Positions 8,557 through 17,993 of a stretch of DNA of 64,000 nt are shown piece by piece. A program made the translations under genes and the position numbers. Each line of letters starts with the position of its first letter. The stretch's first letter is position 1. Source of the stretch: JAXLWB01 sp046328715 (lineage in GTDB: Bacteria; Chloroflexota; Anaerolineae; Caldilineales; Caldilineaceae); NCBI GenBank assembly GCA_046328715.1, contig JAXLWB010000021.1, positions 62,001 through 126,000 on the forward strand. The letters are read 5' to 3'. The notes below the pieces were generated by a model that saw only the letters and a list, made by a program, of their open reading frames with translations, was not told the DNA's origin and made no database searches.

Positions 8557-9620
8557 GCGAGCTGCGACAGACAAACCAGACAGCACTGCACGGGCTGTTG
8601 GTGGTCGATAAGCCCGGCATTGAGGAGTTGAGTACCCAAACTTCCCACAGTGATGAACGCCCTCCGTGGTTGCCCACCAGTCATGATATTGTGAACCGGG
8701 TACGCCGCTGGAGTGGCGAAAAGCGTATTGGCCACACCGGCACACTCGATCCGATGGCGAGCGGGGTGTTGGTCCTAACCATCGGCAATGCCACCCGGCT
8801 TACTGAGTATTATCAAGGGCACGACAAGCGCTATTTTGCCGAAATTCAGCTTGGTGCAGCGACCGACACCTATGATCGCACCGGCAAAGTAACCGAGCGC
8901 GCAACAGTGCCAGAACTCACACTAGCAACGATCGAAACGGTACTGGCACAGTTTCGGGGTAATCTGATGCAGAAGCCCCCTGCCTTTTCTGCGATCAAGC
9001 AAGATGGAAAAACAGCCTATCAACAGGCGCGCAAAGGCCACGAAGTTGAATTGGAAGCTCGTCCAGTCACGATCTATCAGATGGATCTGGTTGAGTTTTG
9101 TGCCCCAGATCGATTGCGTGTCACGATTCACTGCTCAACCGGAACCTATATTCGCAGTCTTGCCTATGATATAGGTCGGACGATGGGAACAGTGGGCTTG
9201 CTTAATCAACTGCGGCGGCTGGCAGTGGGCAATTTTATGGTTGAACGAGCGCACACCCTGCCCGAGATTGAGGCAGCAGCCAAAGCAGGTACCTTAGACG
9301 AATGGCTTTTACCCAGTGGCTATGGCTTGGCCCTACCTGTGGTGCAATTGGACCCCACGGCCACTCAGCGGCTTGGTTTTGGCCAAAAGGTACGGCTGCC
9401 AGTCGACTGGTTTTCGCCCGTTTCCCTTGCCGGAGACTCACCACATGTCGACGACACCCCTTCGAGCGCAACGATTCGGCAGGGCACATTGGCCCAAGCG
9501 ATCGCAGCCGATGGGCAATTGGTGGGTATTATCTCTTGTACAGTGGCACCACAGGAGCATTCTGCCGTCTGGCGTGCCGAAAAATGGTTTGTAGATTCGC
9601 AGTTGGTGAAAGACAAGTAA
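8553..9620 (+). CDS. truB: tRNA pseudouridine(55) synthase TruB
   Basis: TruB makes pseudouridine 55 in the T-loop of tRNAs. The catalytic motif GHTGTLDPMASGVL (catalytic Asp about residue 66), the later KRYFAEIQLGAATDTYD, and the RVTIHCSTGTYIRSLAYDIG segment with the PUA-like C-terminus are all present. The N-terminus is odd. The usual contiguous DKP-x-G-x-TSHD block is split by about 19 extra residues (about 23-41, containing SDERPPWLP) between VVDKPG and TSHDIV. The 4-bp overlap with the upstream DHH gene fixes the start. Confidence 0.94.
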   Translation: MSELRQTNQTALHGLLVVDKPGIEELSTQTSHSDERPPWLPTSHDIVNRVRRWSGEKRIGHTGTLDPMASGVLVLTIGNATRLTEYYQGHDKRYFAEIQLGAATDTYDRTGKVTERATVPELTLATIETVLAQFRGNLMQKPPAFSAIKQDGKTAYQQARKGHEVELEARPVTIYQMDLVEFCAPDRLRVTIHCSTGTYIRSLAYDIGRTMGTVGLLNQLRRLAVGNFMVERAHTLPEIEAAAKAGTLDEWLLPSGYGLALPVVQLDPTATQRLGFGQKVRLPVDWFSPVSLAGDSPHVDDTPSSATIRQGTLAQAIAADGQLVGIISCTVAPQEHSAVWRAEKWFVDSQLVKDK

Positions 9621-9668
9621 ACTCGGCTCTGATTAAGAACCGCAGTATCGACCTTCAAGCGCAGTAAC

Positions 9669-10637
9669 GTGAATTTTCCTATGCGGCTAGTAACTGACCT
9701 GAATTTGATTGCCCTTGCTGGTCCAACTTATCTCACTATCGGCAATTTTGATGGTGTACATCGTGGCCATCAGGCCCTGTTCCAGCGCATGCGTGAGCTG
9801 GCCACTGCTCACCAACCTGTGGCACAGACTGCGCTTCTCACCTTTGATCCTCATCCGTTGGCCATTCTGCGTCCGGACCGTGAGCTCAAATTGCTGACCT
9901 CACCGCAGGAGCGCATCCAACTGGCGGCGGCGACGGGCATGGACATCGGCATTATTCAAACCTTTTCCCCAGAATTTGCGGCACAATCTCCTGCTCAATT
10001 TATGCAACAACTCAAGCGCTCGCTTGGCCTGGCTGGATTGGTCGTCGGGCCAGATTTTGCGCTGGGTCGTAACCGCAGTGGCGACTTGGAGGCATTGGCG
10101 CGCCTGGGGCAAGAACTCAATTACCAGTTACACATTGTCGAGCCGGTGGCGTGGCAGTCACGACCGGTGCGCAGCAGCATAATTCGAGCCATGATCGAAA
10201 TGGGCGATGTGGTCGATGCCGCAGATCTGCTTGGTCGCCCCTATCATGTGGCAGGTACCGTCGTCGAAGGGGACAAACGGGGGCGCACGATTGGCTTTCC
10301 CACTGCCAACTTACAGATTGCCCCTAACAAATTGCTGCCTGCCAATGGCGTTTATGCTACCTGGGCCTATTTGGAGGATCACCCCGAGCGAGCTGTATTT
10401 GCAAGTGTTACCAACATCGGTGTCCGCCCTACCGTGGATGGCCGTCACCTGCGCGTAGAACCGTATTTGATCGACTTTCCTGCCCCGGGAATGTCGGACG
10501 ATCTCTACGGGCAGACCGTTCGTTTAGAGTTTGTCGTTCGTTTACGTGGCGAGCAACGATTCCCGAATCTTCCTGCGCTCATTGAACAAATTGGGCTAGA
10601 TGCGGAAGCTGCACGCCATGTATTGAGTACTCAGTAG
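9669..10637 (+). CDS. ribF: bifunctional riboflavin kinase / FAD synthetase
   Basis: RibF converts riboflavin to FMN and then FAD. The N-terminal nucleotidyltransferase domain shows GNFDGVHRGHQAL (about 24-36, HxGH-type motif) and TFDPHPLAILRP. The C-terminal flavokinase domain shows GDKRGRTIGFPTANL and the C-terminal EFVVRLRGEQRFPNL block. The length of 322 residues is standard. The start is GTG 9669; ATG 9681 is an alternative four codons on. It ends the core operon. No FMN-riboswitch-like leader is expected or seen in this operon position. Confidence 0.94.
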   Translation: MNFPMRLVTDLNLIALAGPTYLTIGNFDGVHRGHQALFQRMRELATAHQPVAQTALLTFDPHPLAILRPDRELKLLTSPQERIQLAAATGMDIGIIQTFSPEFAAQSPAQFMQQLKRSLGLAGLVVGPDFALGRNRSGDLEALARLGQELNYQLHIVEPVAWQSRPVRSSIIRAMIEMGDVVDAADLLGRPYHVAGTVVEGDKRGRTIGFPTANLQIAPNKLLPANGVYATWAYLEDHPERAVFASVTNIGVRPTVDGRHLRVEPYLIDFPAPGMSDDLYGQTVRLEFVVRLRGEQRFPNLPALIEQIGLDAEAARHVLSTQ

Positions 10638-10692
10638 AAGATAGTCCAGTGCCCCACTGTTTCACTGTCTTTAAGATTGGATTCAAAATAAC

Positions 10693-12792
10693 ATGGTTTT
10701 AGTCAGACAATTACTGCGCCGTTTTCAACCTGTCGGACGTTCCTCATGGAGTTGGCTTCTTATTCTCTCGTTCCTCTTCAATAGTTGTGGTTCCCTGGCA
10801 AATGTTGGCCCTGTTCCACCCTTGGGCAGCAGTAGCCTGCTCGGCATCCCAGGGCATTCAGAAGCGGTTATCGCTGGCTTGAAGCAACTTTCTCTAGCCG
10901 AAGTCCAATCCTGTGTAACCGCAGGGAACACCGTCTATGGGCTCACCGTACTCAACAGCAATGTGCGCAGCGAACCCAGTGCGGCAGCTTGCCGTGTGGG
11001 GCGCATTTCTCAAGCGAAGTTGGTTTCAGTCTCGGCCGTGATTACCCAAACGGTCAAGACCGTCGTTCAAGAGAGCGGGGGTGGTGTTGGCTATACGGAA
11101 GATATTCAACCGATCTTTTTGCGCGTCTGCAATACCTGCCATAGCTCGGTGGTCCAACAGAAGGGGTTGCAAGTCACCAACTTCAACACCTTGATGAAGG
11201 GCAGCCTGACAGGTCCGGTCGTCGTACCTGGCAGCGCAGAGCAGTCCAAACTCTGGGAAATGGTTTCGACCAACAAGATGCCCTTGATCGGATCCTTAAC
11301 CGAACGCGAAAAGACCTTGATCAAGATCTGGATCAACGGCGGCGCACTCGAAAAGCGTCCACCAGGAACCAAAACCAGTTCCAAACAAGTGACGCAGGTG
11401 GGGACCTGGTTGGAAGTTGGTAAAGGTGACTTTGACGTAACCAGTGATTCATGTCTGGCGAAAAAGCCGGATGCGCAACGCCTGGTCAGCGGTGAGTTAA
11501 TTCTGCCGATATCCTGTGGTCAACAGCCTGCAGCGTCTATTGTCAGCCAATGGCGCACCGCGATTCTAGAGCCAGCCAAGAGTAACAAAACACTGGCGAC
11601 GACGGGCACAGTCACCAACAGCCAAACAGCCACCAAAACCGTGCCCAGTGCAGCGGCTGCGGCAACACCTGCCCCTGTGGCACCCAAGGCAGCAGTTGGC
11701 ACCACGTCGGTTGCACTCCCTGCCAGCTTAGGGCTCCCCCCCCCCGCCGATGGCGATCCATGGATGACACCCCGTGGTGGGATCTGCATGCAACAGTTCG
11801 CGCCCAATAATCAGCGGGGAATCACGGCGTTGGCCTTTGCACCAAGTGGCACGCTCTACATTGCGCTCGACCAGAATATGACAGCAGCGGACGTGGACAT
11901 GCTGATCCTTCATGATCCCTTCCACCCTAGTCGCTCGTTGGCTACCTATCAACCAGGTGGTGACGGTGGATTCAATGAAATCATGGCTGAGTCAAGCCGA
12001 ATCACCGGTCTTTCCTACTACAATGGCGCAATCTACATGAACCGCGCTGGCGAGGTAGGAAGAATTCTCGATGGCGGAGGTTACGAAAAGTTGGCGGGTG
12101 GCTTTGCAGTCAATGGCCCCTATTTTCATGCCAATGATGGCATTGTCGTGAGTGGTGGGTACATTTACATTTCCGCAGGTGGCGTACGCGATGGCTATTC
12201 GGATGGGCCAATCGTGGGCGTGGGTGAGGGGGCGGCACAGGAAATTGTGAGTGGAGGCAACCCTTGGGCGGCACGTATTTTACGGGCTCCACTCGATGCT
12301 CTGATCACCAACCGTAACATCAACCTATTTGAGACGATTGGCCGGGGCGTGCGCAACCCTTATGGGTTAACCAGCGATCCGGCAGGTCGCCTCTGGTTTA
12401 CCGATAATGGGGCCAGTAACGTGCCAGATGAGATTAGCGCCGGCGACGAAGTCAATATGTTCACTCCTGGCGCAACAGGCGATGCTTCCCCCTACTTTGG
12501 CTTTCCCTTGGCACTCAACGGTGCACCACCCGATTGGTACGCCAAACCGGTGGTTGCGATGAAAAACAGCAGCGCTCCCACCGGCATCACCTGGGCCTAT
12601 GGCACCATCTACTTTGGAACCTATGGCGTCAATCCGGGACTCTATCGCTTGGGTCGTGATAGCAGCGGACAGACAGTCGCCGAACGTCTCCTGGCTGGCT
12701 GGCCGATCCTTGCCCTGACCACCGCCCCTGATGGCGCTATTTGGATGGGCACAGGTGGCGGCGGACTCTATCGATTGACTCCTGGATGTTAG
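10693..12792 (+). CDS. exported lipoprotein with haem-binding and sugar-dehydrogenase-like beta-propeller domains
   Basis: The protein has a basic N-terminus, a hydrophobic core and a lipobox-like FNSC|G (about residue 32), predicting a lipoprotein. An SH3b-like segment follows (YGLTVLNSNVRSEPS). Next is a small cytochrome-c-like domain with one CxxCH (VCNTCHSS, about residue 147) and the late MPLIGSLTEREKTLIKIWINGGA typical of planctomycete-type cytochrome modules. After an Ala/Pro/Thr linker the C-terminal 350 residues resemble glucose/sorbosone dehydrogenase or NHL propellers (GVRNPYGLTSDPAGRLWFTD). It is probably a surface redox protein oxidising a sugar-like substrate. That is inference, as the usual catalytic residues were not verified. 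No operon partner is obvious. Confidence 0.78.
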   Translation: MVLVRQLLRRFQPVGRSSWSWLLILSFLFNSCGSLANVGPVPPLGSSSLLGIPGHSEAVIAGLKQLSLAEVQSCVTAGNTVYGLTVLNSNVRSEPSAAACRVGRISQAKLVSVSAVITQTVKTVVQESGGGVGYTEDIQPIFLRVCNTCHSSVVQQKGLQVTNFNTLMKGSLTGPVVVPGSAEQSKLWEMVSTNKMPLIGSLTEREKTLIKIWINGGALEKRPPGTKTSSKQVTQVGTWLEVGKGDFDVTSDSCLAKKPDAQRLVSGELILPISCGQQPAASIVSQWRTAILEPAKSNKTLATTGTVTNSQTATKTVPSAAAAATPAPVAPKAAVGTTSVALPASLGLPPPADGDPWMTPRGGICMQQFAPNNQRGITALAFAPSGTLYIALDQNMTAADVDMLILHDPFHPSRSLATYQPGGDGGFNEIMAESSRITGLSYYNGAIYMNRAGEVGRILDGGGYEKLAGGFAVNGPYFHANDGIVVSGGYIYISAGGVRDGYSDGPIVGVGEGAAQEIVSGGNPWAARILRAPLDALITNRNINLFETIGRGVRNPYGLTSDPAGRLWFTDNGASNVPDEISAGDEVNMFTPGATGDASPYFGFPLALNGAPPDWYAKPVVAMKNSSAPTGITWAYGTIYFGTYGVNPGLYRLGRDSSGQTVAERLLAGWPILALTTAPDGAIWMGTGGGGLYRLTPGC

Positions 12793-12929
12793 AGCAAGGT
12801 GCAGATAATTTTGCCTCCTGCGCGCAACCTTGTCCAGATTGGGAATGAATCGTCACGACCAGAATCAACATTATCTTCCTTGTGACAGTTCCCTCCCTTG
12901 ACAGGGGAGGAATAGGGTGGGGTTTCCTG

Positions 12930-14138
12930 ATGCGAATCCTTTGTGTTTCGGCTCCACTCCCTGGTCATCTCGATTGGGGGGGCTATCTTGCCACCGCTGC
13001 CGAGTTACAACGACGCGGCCATACTCTGCTCTGGGCCAGTGGCAAAGCGGTAGTGGCACCGATCCAGCAGGCAGGCGTGCCATTTCATCTCTTGGCAGAA
13101 ACAGGCTGGCGGTGGCCGCCGCCTGCACCGCTGCCGCCACCTACGCCAGAGAACCAAGAGCAATGGCAAAGAGTGCGCACCCTGCGTGCGCTCGACCAAT
13201 GGCTTGAAGTTGACCGAGTTCAGGCGGCAGTCGAGGCACTCTACGATCTCGCTCGTCAGTGGCGGGCAGAGGTGATACTCAGTGAGATGTTTGTTGCGGC
13301 GGCTGGCATCGTCGCCGAGATGGCGAACATTCCGCTCATCGTCGCCGGCTGGCCAGCACAAGCCGTCAAATTGCGCCGCCCCGATTCTTTGATTGACGAA
13401 GCGCGCCAACGGCTTGATCATCTGCTCAAATACAATCAGGTAGATGGCATCAACTGGTCGCCTGTTGGCCCGCCAACCTTGCTCTCGCCCGACCTGCACC
13501 TTTCCTACTGGAGTCCGAGTTGGTTTGAGGTCGAGAGCATGCTTGAACAGACCCGTCATGTAGGTGGGGTTGCCACTGCGGCACTTCCGCCTGATCCATC
13601 TTTTCCATCTGTTGACGACCGCCCGTGGGTGTTGATTACGCTTGGGACATCCTTCGGCAACGATCCGAACTTTTTTGTGGCCGCCGCCCATGCTACCGAC
13701 CGATTGGGATGTATTCCGATTGTTGTATTAGGCGGGCAAATCGTGGGGGAGTCCGTAAAGGCGTTATTGAGCAAATTACCTGTGTCGACCCAGGTCCGTC
13801 AACAGGTGGATTTTCAAGCTGTGCTTCCTTATACGGCAGCAGCTATCCATCATGGCGGGGCGGGCACGACTCATGCATTGGTAACTCGGGCGGTTCCGCA
13901 GATCCTTGTACCCCACGCTGCGGATCAGCAACGTCAGGCACAAGGGGTAGTGCGCAGTGGTGTTGGGTTGGCCTTTGCCGCCAAAGAGGTCACGATTGAG
14001 CTACTGGAAGATGCGTTGGCGGCCATCTTGCCTGATTTGTCAAGCTATCGAAGCGCAGCCCTTCAACTCCGTGATGAATTTGCACAACTCGGCGGGGTCG
14101 AAGCAGCGGCACAATGGGTAGAGAAGAGGATTCTATGA
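12930..14138 (+). CDS. family-1 glycosyltransferase (UGT/MGT type)
   Basis: This is a GT-B glycosyltransferase of the UDP-glycosyl/macrolide transferase type. The N-terminal GT-B half starts MRILCVSAPLPGHLDW with the characteristic GH. The C-terminal donor-binding signature is HHGGAGTTHALVTRAVPQ with VPHAADQQRQA. The length (402 aa from ATG 12930) is typical. An in-frame upstream start at 12882 would add 16 residues without family similarity, so ATG 12930 is preferred. The substrate (a lipid, carotenoid or secondary metabolite) cannot be told from sequence. The last four bases overlap the start of the xpt-like gene, an unusual coupling of unrelated functions. Confidence 0.88.
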   Translation: MRILCVSAPLPGHLDWGGYLATAAELQRRGHTLLWASGKAVVAPIQQAGVPFHLLAETGWRWPPPAPLPPPTPENQEQWQRVRTLRALDQWLEVDRVQAAVEALYDLARQWRAEVILSEMFVAAAGIVAEMANIPLIVAGWPAQAVKLRRPDSLIDEARQRLDHLLKYNQVDGINWSPVGPPTLLSPDLHLSYWSPSWFEVESMLEQTRHVGGVATAALPPDPSFPSVDDRPWVLITLGTSFGNDPNFFVAAAHATDRLGCIPIVVLGGQIVGESVKALLSKLPVSTQVRQQVDFQAVLPYTAAAIHHGGAGTTHALVTRAVPQILVPHAADQQRQAQGVVRSGVGLAFAAKEVTIELLEDALAAILPDLSSYRSAALQLRDEFAQLGGVEAAAQWVEKRIL

Positions 14139-14734
14139 AAGCATTGGTTGATCGGATTGCCAAAGAAGGTAAAAATTTGGGGCGTGGCATTCTGAAGGTG
14201 GATGGTTTCATTAACCATCAGCTCGACCCACAATTAACGCTGGCAATGGGGCAGGAATTTGCTCGACGTTTTGCCGCAGCCGGGGTCACAGGTATTACGA
14301 AGATCATCACAGCCGAGGTCAGTGGCATTGCGCCAGCGCTCACCTGTGGCATCACGCTCAACGTGCCCGTGGTCTATGCCCGCAAAACTCGCCCGATCAC
14401 GATGGCGACCGGCGTCTATTCAGCTTCGGCACCCAGCCACACCAAGGGCGGTATCACCGACTTGATTGTCTCACCCGAATACCTGCAGCCGAGCGACCGT
14501 GTCTTGCTGATCGACGACTTTCTTGCCACTGGCAAAACCATCGCTGCGCTCGTGCGGTTGGTTCGCCAATGTGGAGCGACTCTGTGTGGGATTGGCTGTC
14601 TAGTCGAAAAAAGCTTTGAACTGGGTCGTAGTGAGTTGCAGGAAGTTGGCGTCCCCATTGTCACCCTGGCCGTGATTGAAAGCATGGAAGGGGACACGAT
14701 CGCCGTGCGCGACCCAGGCGACGATGAAGTATAA
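14135..14734 (+). CDS. xpt: xanthine phosphoribosyltransferase
   Basis: The enzyme transfers phosphoribosyl from PRPP to xanthine for purine salvage. The sequence follows the Bacillus-type Xpt pattern: LKVDGFINHQLDP near residue 23, KIITAEVSGIAPAL, and the PRPP loop VLLIDDFLATGKT (about 123-135). The length of 199 residues is typical. ATG 14135 overlaps the glycosyltransferase stop codon by 4 bp, so it is translationally coupled. No purine riboswitch is visible directly upstream because the upstream gene abuts. Confidence 0.93.
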   Translation: MKALVDRIAKEGKNLGRGILKVDGFINHQLDPQLTLAMGQEFARRFAAAGVTGITKIITAEVSGIAPALTCGITLNVPVVYARKTRPITMATGVYSASAPSHTKGGITDLIVSPEYLQPSDRVLLIDDFLATGKTIAALVRLVRQCGATLCGIGCLVEKSFELGRSELQEVGVPIVTLAVIESMEGDTIAVRDPGDDEV

Positions 14735-14749
14735 GCAGGAAGTTGTGCG

Positions 14750-15553
14750 TTAATCCCGTTCCGTGAGGATATCAATCGTGGTGCCAGGTGCGGCTTGGGT
14801 ATAATCGCCTAGGCCGCCATAGGGCGAATTCGACTTACTCGCCGATTTTTTGCCGCGCAAACGAGGAGCCTGGTTGATTTCTAGCTCACCATCTGGCAGC
14901 GGTTTTGATGTGCGCCAGCCTACGATCAATCCAGCCAGAATCAAGAGCACCGGCCAACTACGCAGCAGAAAGTTGGATGGATCGATATCGGAAGTGAGTG
15001 TCACCAGCGCCACGGTCAGTAAGGTTCCACCCGGGATTAAGGCCCACCAAAAGCGACTTTTGTCCTCGATCACGTAGAGACCAATAAAAACCAGCCCCAG
15101 GCCAGCGAGCAGCACCGCCCCGAGAATCGACGTATTCGTCACCCAAGTGTTGAGCGCCGACACAATCCCGACCACAAACAGAAAGCCTGCTGGGATACTG
15201 GACCACCAATTGCCCCGGCGGTCAATCCAGTAAACATGGACAAAGGCTAGGGTTAGCCCAGTTAGTAACGCGGCGGCAAGAATGGGGCGATCGGCGTTGA
15301 GGAAGGTACTGAGGAAAAGCGTCAAGGCAACGGCTACCAAGGTCCATGCAAGGATCAGGCGCCACCAATTGCGCTGGTTACGAGCATAGGTGCCAAAAAC
15401 GATGGCACCGGCAACAGCACAACCAGTGGCCAGTAGCGCTTCCACCCACGAACGATAGGCAGAGAGGACGCCGAGGTTTAACAAAAGCAACAGGATTCCA
15501 ACAAGTACAAGTCCTACTGACCAGAGCAAGGATCCAAGGCGATAGGCTTTCAT
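14750..15553 (-). CDS. multi-spanning membrane protein of unknown function
   Basis: The 267-residue protein starts with a hydrophobic helix (LLWSVGLVLVGILLLLLN) and has about seven or eight transmembrane helices arranged in pairs. Each pair is preceded by an Arg/Asn-Trp-Trp motif (RNWWRLI, GNWWSSIPAG, FWWALIPGG), suggesting an internal duplication. The last 60 residues are soluble and basic, then polar. I do not recognise a named family. It ends 16 bp from the convergent xpt gene and reads toward it. Confidence 0.75.
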   Translation of the reverse strand: MKAYRLGSLLWSVGLVLVGILLLLLNLGVLSAYRSWVEALLATGCAVAGAIVFGTYARNQRNWWRLILAWTLVAVALTLFLSTFLNADRPILAAALLTGLTLAFVHVYWIDRRGNWWSSIPAGFLFVVGIVSALNTWVTNTSILGAVLLAGLGLVFIGLYVIEDKSRFWWALIPGGTLLTVALVTLTSDIDPSNFLLRSWPVLLILAGLIVGWRTSKPLPDGELEINQAPRLRGKKSASKSNSPYGGLGDYTQAAPGTTIDILTERD

Positions 15554-15688
15554 CGATGTTCCTACAGAGCACTATTCTTACCACTGCCAAGCCAATATCC
15601 CAAAAACGTTCTGCTTATTTTTTTAAACAGATTACCTACAACTAGATTAATCCATTTTTAGAAATAAACAAAATCAGGATATAGTGAG

Positions 15689-15715
15689 GAAGCGTGAAAG
15701 TGTCTTTCACGCTTC
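15689..15715. repeat. perfect 12-bp hairpin with 3-nt loop
   Basis: GAAGCGTGAAAG pairs perfectly with CTTTCACGCTTC. No T-run follows on either strand, so classical terminator function is uncertain. It lies between the membrane-protein gene and the SH3 protein, both on the minus strand. Confidence 0.6.
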
Positions 15716-15823
15716 ATGTACTGCGGTTAGGTAAGAACTGCACTTTTACGTGGTTCGCACGAGGCGTCTTTACTCAACAAACGTGCAATGTCTATCTGTT
15801 TTGTCTATAAGGAACGCATGAAC

Positions 15824-15890
15824 AACGTCCTCGGTACAGCGCAGAAGGATGTAGGTAGTCAAAAATCGTTTGCGCTGTGCCGAGGACGTT
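15824..15890. repeat. 20-bp inverted repeat around a 27-nt spacer
   Basis: Arms 15824-15843 and 15871-15890 (AACGTCCTCGG-type) pair over 20 bp with one G-T-type mismatch. The repeat lies 3' of the SH3-domain gene on the minus strand and could end its transcript or be a mobile palindrome. Confidence 0.6.
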
Positions 15891-15971
15891 TCAGGACGTT
15901 CACACTTTAACAGATGAGCGAAGCACAGTTCTTACCAGAGCCAAGTAAACGATGTGCCCACTTCCTCCCTG

Positions 15972-17465
15972 CTACTCTTGGACCACGGGCAGTGCATCCA
16001 CTGCGCTGCTGGCTTCAACCGTATCCGCCAGTAGCCAGCCACGGTTGCCATCCGCCAATTCTACTTGCAAATAAAGGCTGTCCTCACTTCGTCCCAAAAC
16101 CTTTACCACATCGCCAAAGTTGAGCAAGGCGAGTTCAGCACCATCTTTGGTGGCGGTTTCACGGACCCGAGAGCCACTCAAGCTGACCACCGAGGCAGTT
16201 GTGCCGGCCGTACCTGTCGTTACCGTGGTGCCAGTGACGCCAGCAGTTGTGCTCGGCGGCACAGTTGCAGTGATATTCGTTGCGGTTGTACCAGTCAGCG
16301 CAACGTTCGTCGTCGAAGAGATGGGAGCGACATCACCCACGGGAGTGGCTGGGGCCGATGCAATACCACCAGCCGGCAAGGTTGATGGATCGCCGGTCAC
16401 ACGTAAGAACTCGGTAGCAGCCCACCCCAGACTATCATCTGCGATTTTCAATTGTAGCCACGTCCCATCCTCGCTGCGTCCAACAACCGGGAAGGTCAAC
16501 GAATCGGCTAGCAGTGTAATCGCAGCTGCGCTTGCATTTGGTTCGCTGCGCAAATTGAGACCCACCGGACTGCTGATCGCCGCGCTCACGGCGACGGGTG
16601 CCGGATTGGTGTCGTTCGTCGGTGCTACTGGCTGGGCGGCACTAGAGTTATCCGCAACAGGAGTATCAACCGAAGCGGCACCGGTCGGGGTTGGCAACAA
16701 GGGCAGCCCTTGCGCCTGGCGCAACTGGTTGATCTCATCGTAGGTCACCTGTGCTGAAGTTACATCGACAAATTTTGCGGAAACCCAGGCTTTGGTGTTG
16801 TTGGGTAGGGAAACGTAGTACCAATCACCCTCATCATTCTGCTGCTCATCCCAAATGGGAAGCTGCGTTCCCTGAGCAACGATCTCAATTGGATCGCCGG
16901 CAGTGCTTGGTGAATTGCGCGCATTGACACCATACTGCTCACGCACCGAAGCGGTACGCTTTTCGACCATCGGTGCAGGCGTCGATGTAGCTGGCTCCAG
17001 CGTAGCTGTGGGCGTGGGAGGAAGCTCGGTGGGTGTTGGTACCACCTGCGTCCCACTGCCAGCAGACGGCTCCTGCGTGACTTGGGGTTCGCCGCCTTCA
17101 CCAGGAGTGGCAATGGCAGCAGAAACGCCATCTTGTGCAGCAGGCGAAAAGAGATCACCCAAATTGATATTGCCCAATCCGATACGATCAAAACCAACAA
17201 TGGCAACATAGCCAGCTACAGCCAAGACTGCGACCAGAACCAAGGAAGGTAGAACCCACCCGGCTCCTCCGCTCCGCTCTTCTGGTAGATCGTCGATCGG
17301 TCGCCAATTGGCACCTTCATAGCGTGTATATTCCTCGTCGGGCTGTAAATGCCAGCGATCATCCAATTCCTGCTCACTATCAAGCAGGTTCCATTGTTTA
17401 CCGCGGCCTTCAACCTCTTGTAGTTGCCAGCGACGATCGGGAGTTTCTCCATTCATCCGATTCAT
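15972..17465 (-). CDS. membrane-anchored protein with three SH3b domains
   Basis: The N-terminal 68 residues are soluble, acidic and Trp-rich (about four WQL/WNL/WHL/WRP motifs). A single transmembrane helix follows (about 70-90). Extracellularly, after Pro/Thr linkers, come three bacterial SH3 modules at about 168-235 (VNARNSPSTAGD), 293-356 (VGLNLRSEPNAS) and 430-490 (SRVRETATKDGAEL). SH3b modules usually bind peptidoglycan or surface polymers. The orientation would be type II with a cytoplasmic N-terminus. The Trp repeats at the N-terminus are unusual and look like a short repeated interaction motif. Confidence 0.82.
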   Translation of the reverse strand: MNRMNGETPDRRWQLQEVEGRGKQWNLLDSEQELDDRWHLQPDEEYTRYEGANWRPIDDLPEERSGGAGWVLPSLVLVAVLAVAGYVAIVGFDRIGLGNINLGDLFSPAAQDGVSAAIATPGEGGEPQVTQEPSAGSGTQVVPTPTELPPTPTATLEPATSTPAPMVEKRTASVREQYGVNARNSPSTAGDPIEIVAQGTQLPIWDEQQNDEGDWYYVSLPNNTKAWVSAKFVDVTSAQVTYDEINQLRQAQGLPLLPTPTGAASVDTPVADNSSAAQPVAPTNDTNPAPVAVSAAISSPVGLNLRSEPNASAAAITLLADSLTFPVVGRSEDGTWLQLKIADDSLGWAATEFLRVTGDPSTLPAGGIASAPATPVGDVAPISSTTNVALTGTTATNITATVPPSTTAGVTGTTVTTGTAGTTASVVSLSGSRVRETATKDGAELALLNFGDVVKVLGRSEDSLYLQVELADGNRGWLLADTVEASSAVDALPVVQE

Positions 17466-17663
17466 ACCTCACATTGTACTAATAGACACGCTATTCAACC
17501 CTTGCACAATCTGCTTTAGAACCTCAGCATTGGGGAATGTGTTATGGTTAAATTTCATATCTATACACAATATAGACTGATACGCCGCACGAAGTGACAC
17601 TTTCTAATGGCACAACATGTATCTTCGTGACAACCGTCCGTATCCTTGTAGTCAGCGAAATTG

Positions 17664-17993
17664 CTATCCTTGCTTAAAATACGCAAAAAACTGAGCGATA
17701 AAAAACAGTGCTAACACAAACCACAATAAAGTTTGCCAAAGCGGTTGTGGCGGCGTGCCTTGCCAGCCACTGGCACCGATCCCTACAGAGGTCAGGAACA
17801 TACTCAGGCTAAAAGGCTTGCCAAACTCCGCAGTTTGCATGGCTGCTTTCCATGATCTATCTGTCGATTCTCCCTTGGCAGCAGACAAATTCGCTTGTTG
17901 TCGCCGCCAATTTGTGTAGCTAAAGGTAGCCAGTACACCGGCCAACCCGAGTATCCACAGCGCATTACAGAAAATCCCAAGCACAGTCACCAT
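17664..17993 (-). CDS. small membrane protein of unknown function
   Basis: This 109-residue protein has a first transmembrane helix at about 5-23 (LGIFCNALWILGLAGVLA), a cytoplasmic-like basic/polar loop, a weakly hydrophobic middle and a C-terminal helix (LLWFVLALFFIAQFFAYF). The start ATG has no strong ribosome binding site in view. It is divergent from the glycosyltransferase gene at 18369. I do not recognise the family. Confidence 0.6.
   Translation of the reverse strand: MVTVLGIFCNALWILGLAGVLATFSYTNWRRQQANLSAAKGESTDRSWKAAMQTAEFGKPFSLSMFLTSVGIGASGWQGTPPQPLWQTLLWFVLALFFIAQFFAYFKQG

Larger units (their letters stand above)
15554..15971. other. intergenic region with two strong hairpins
   Basis: No gene is seen. 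It holds a perfect 12-bp hairpin at 15689-15715, a 20-bp inverted repeat at 15824-15890, and a 28-nt sequence at 15784-15811 that recurs with two mismatches at 53806-53833. Confidence 0.55.
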
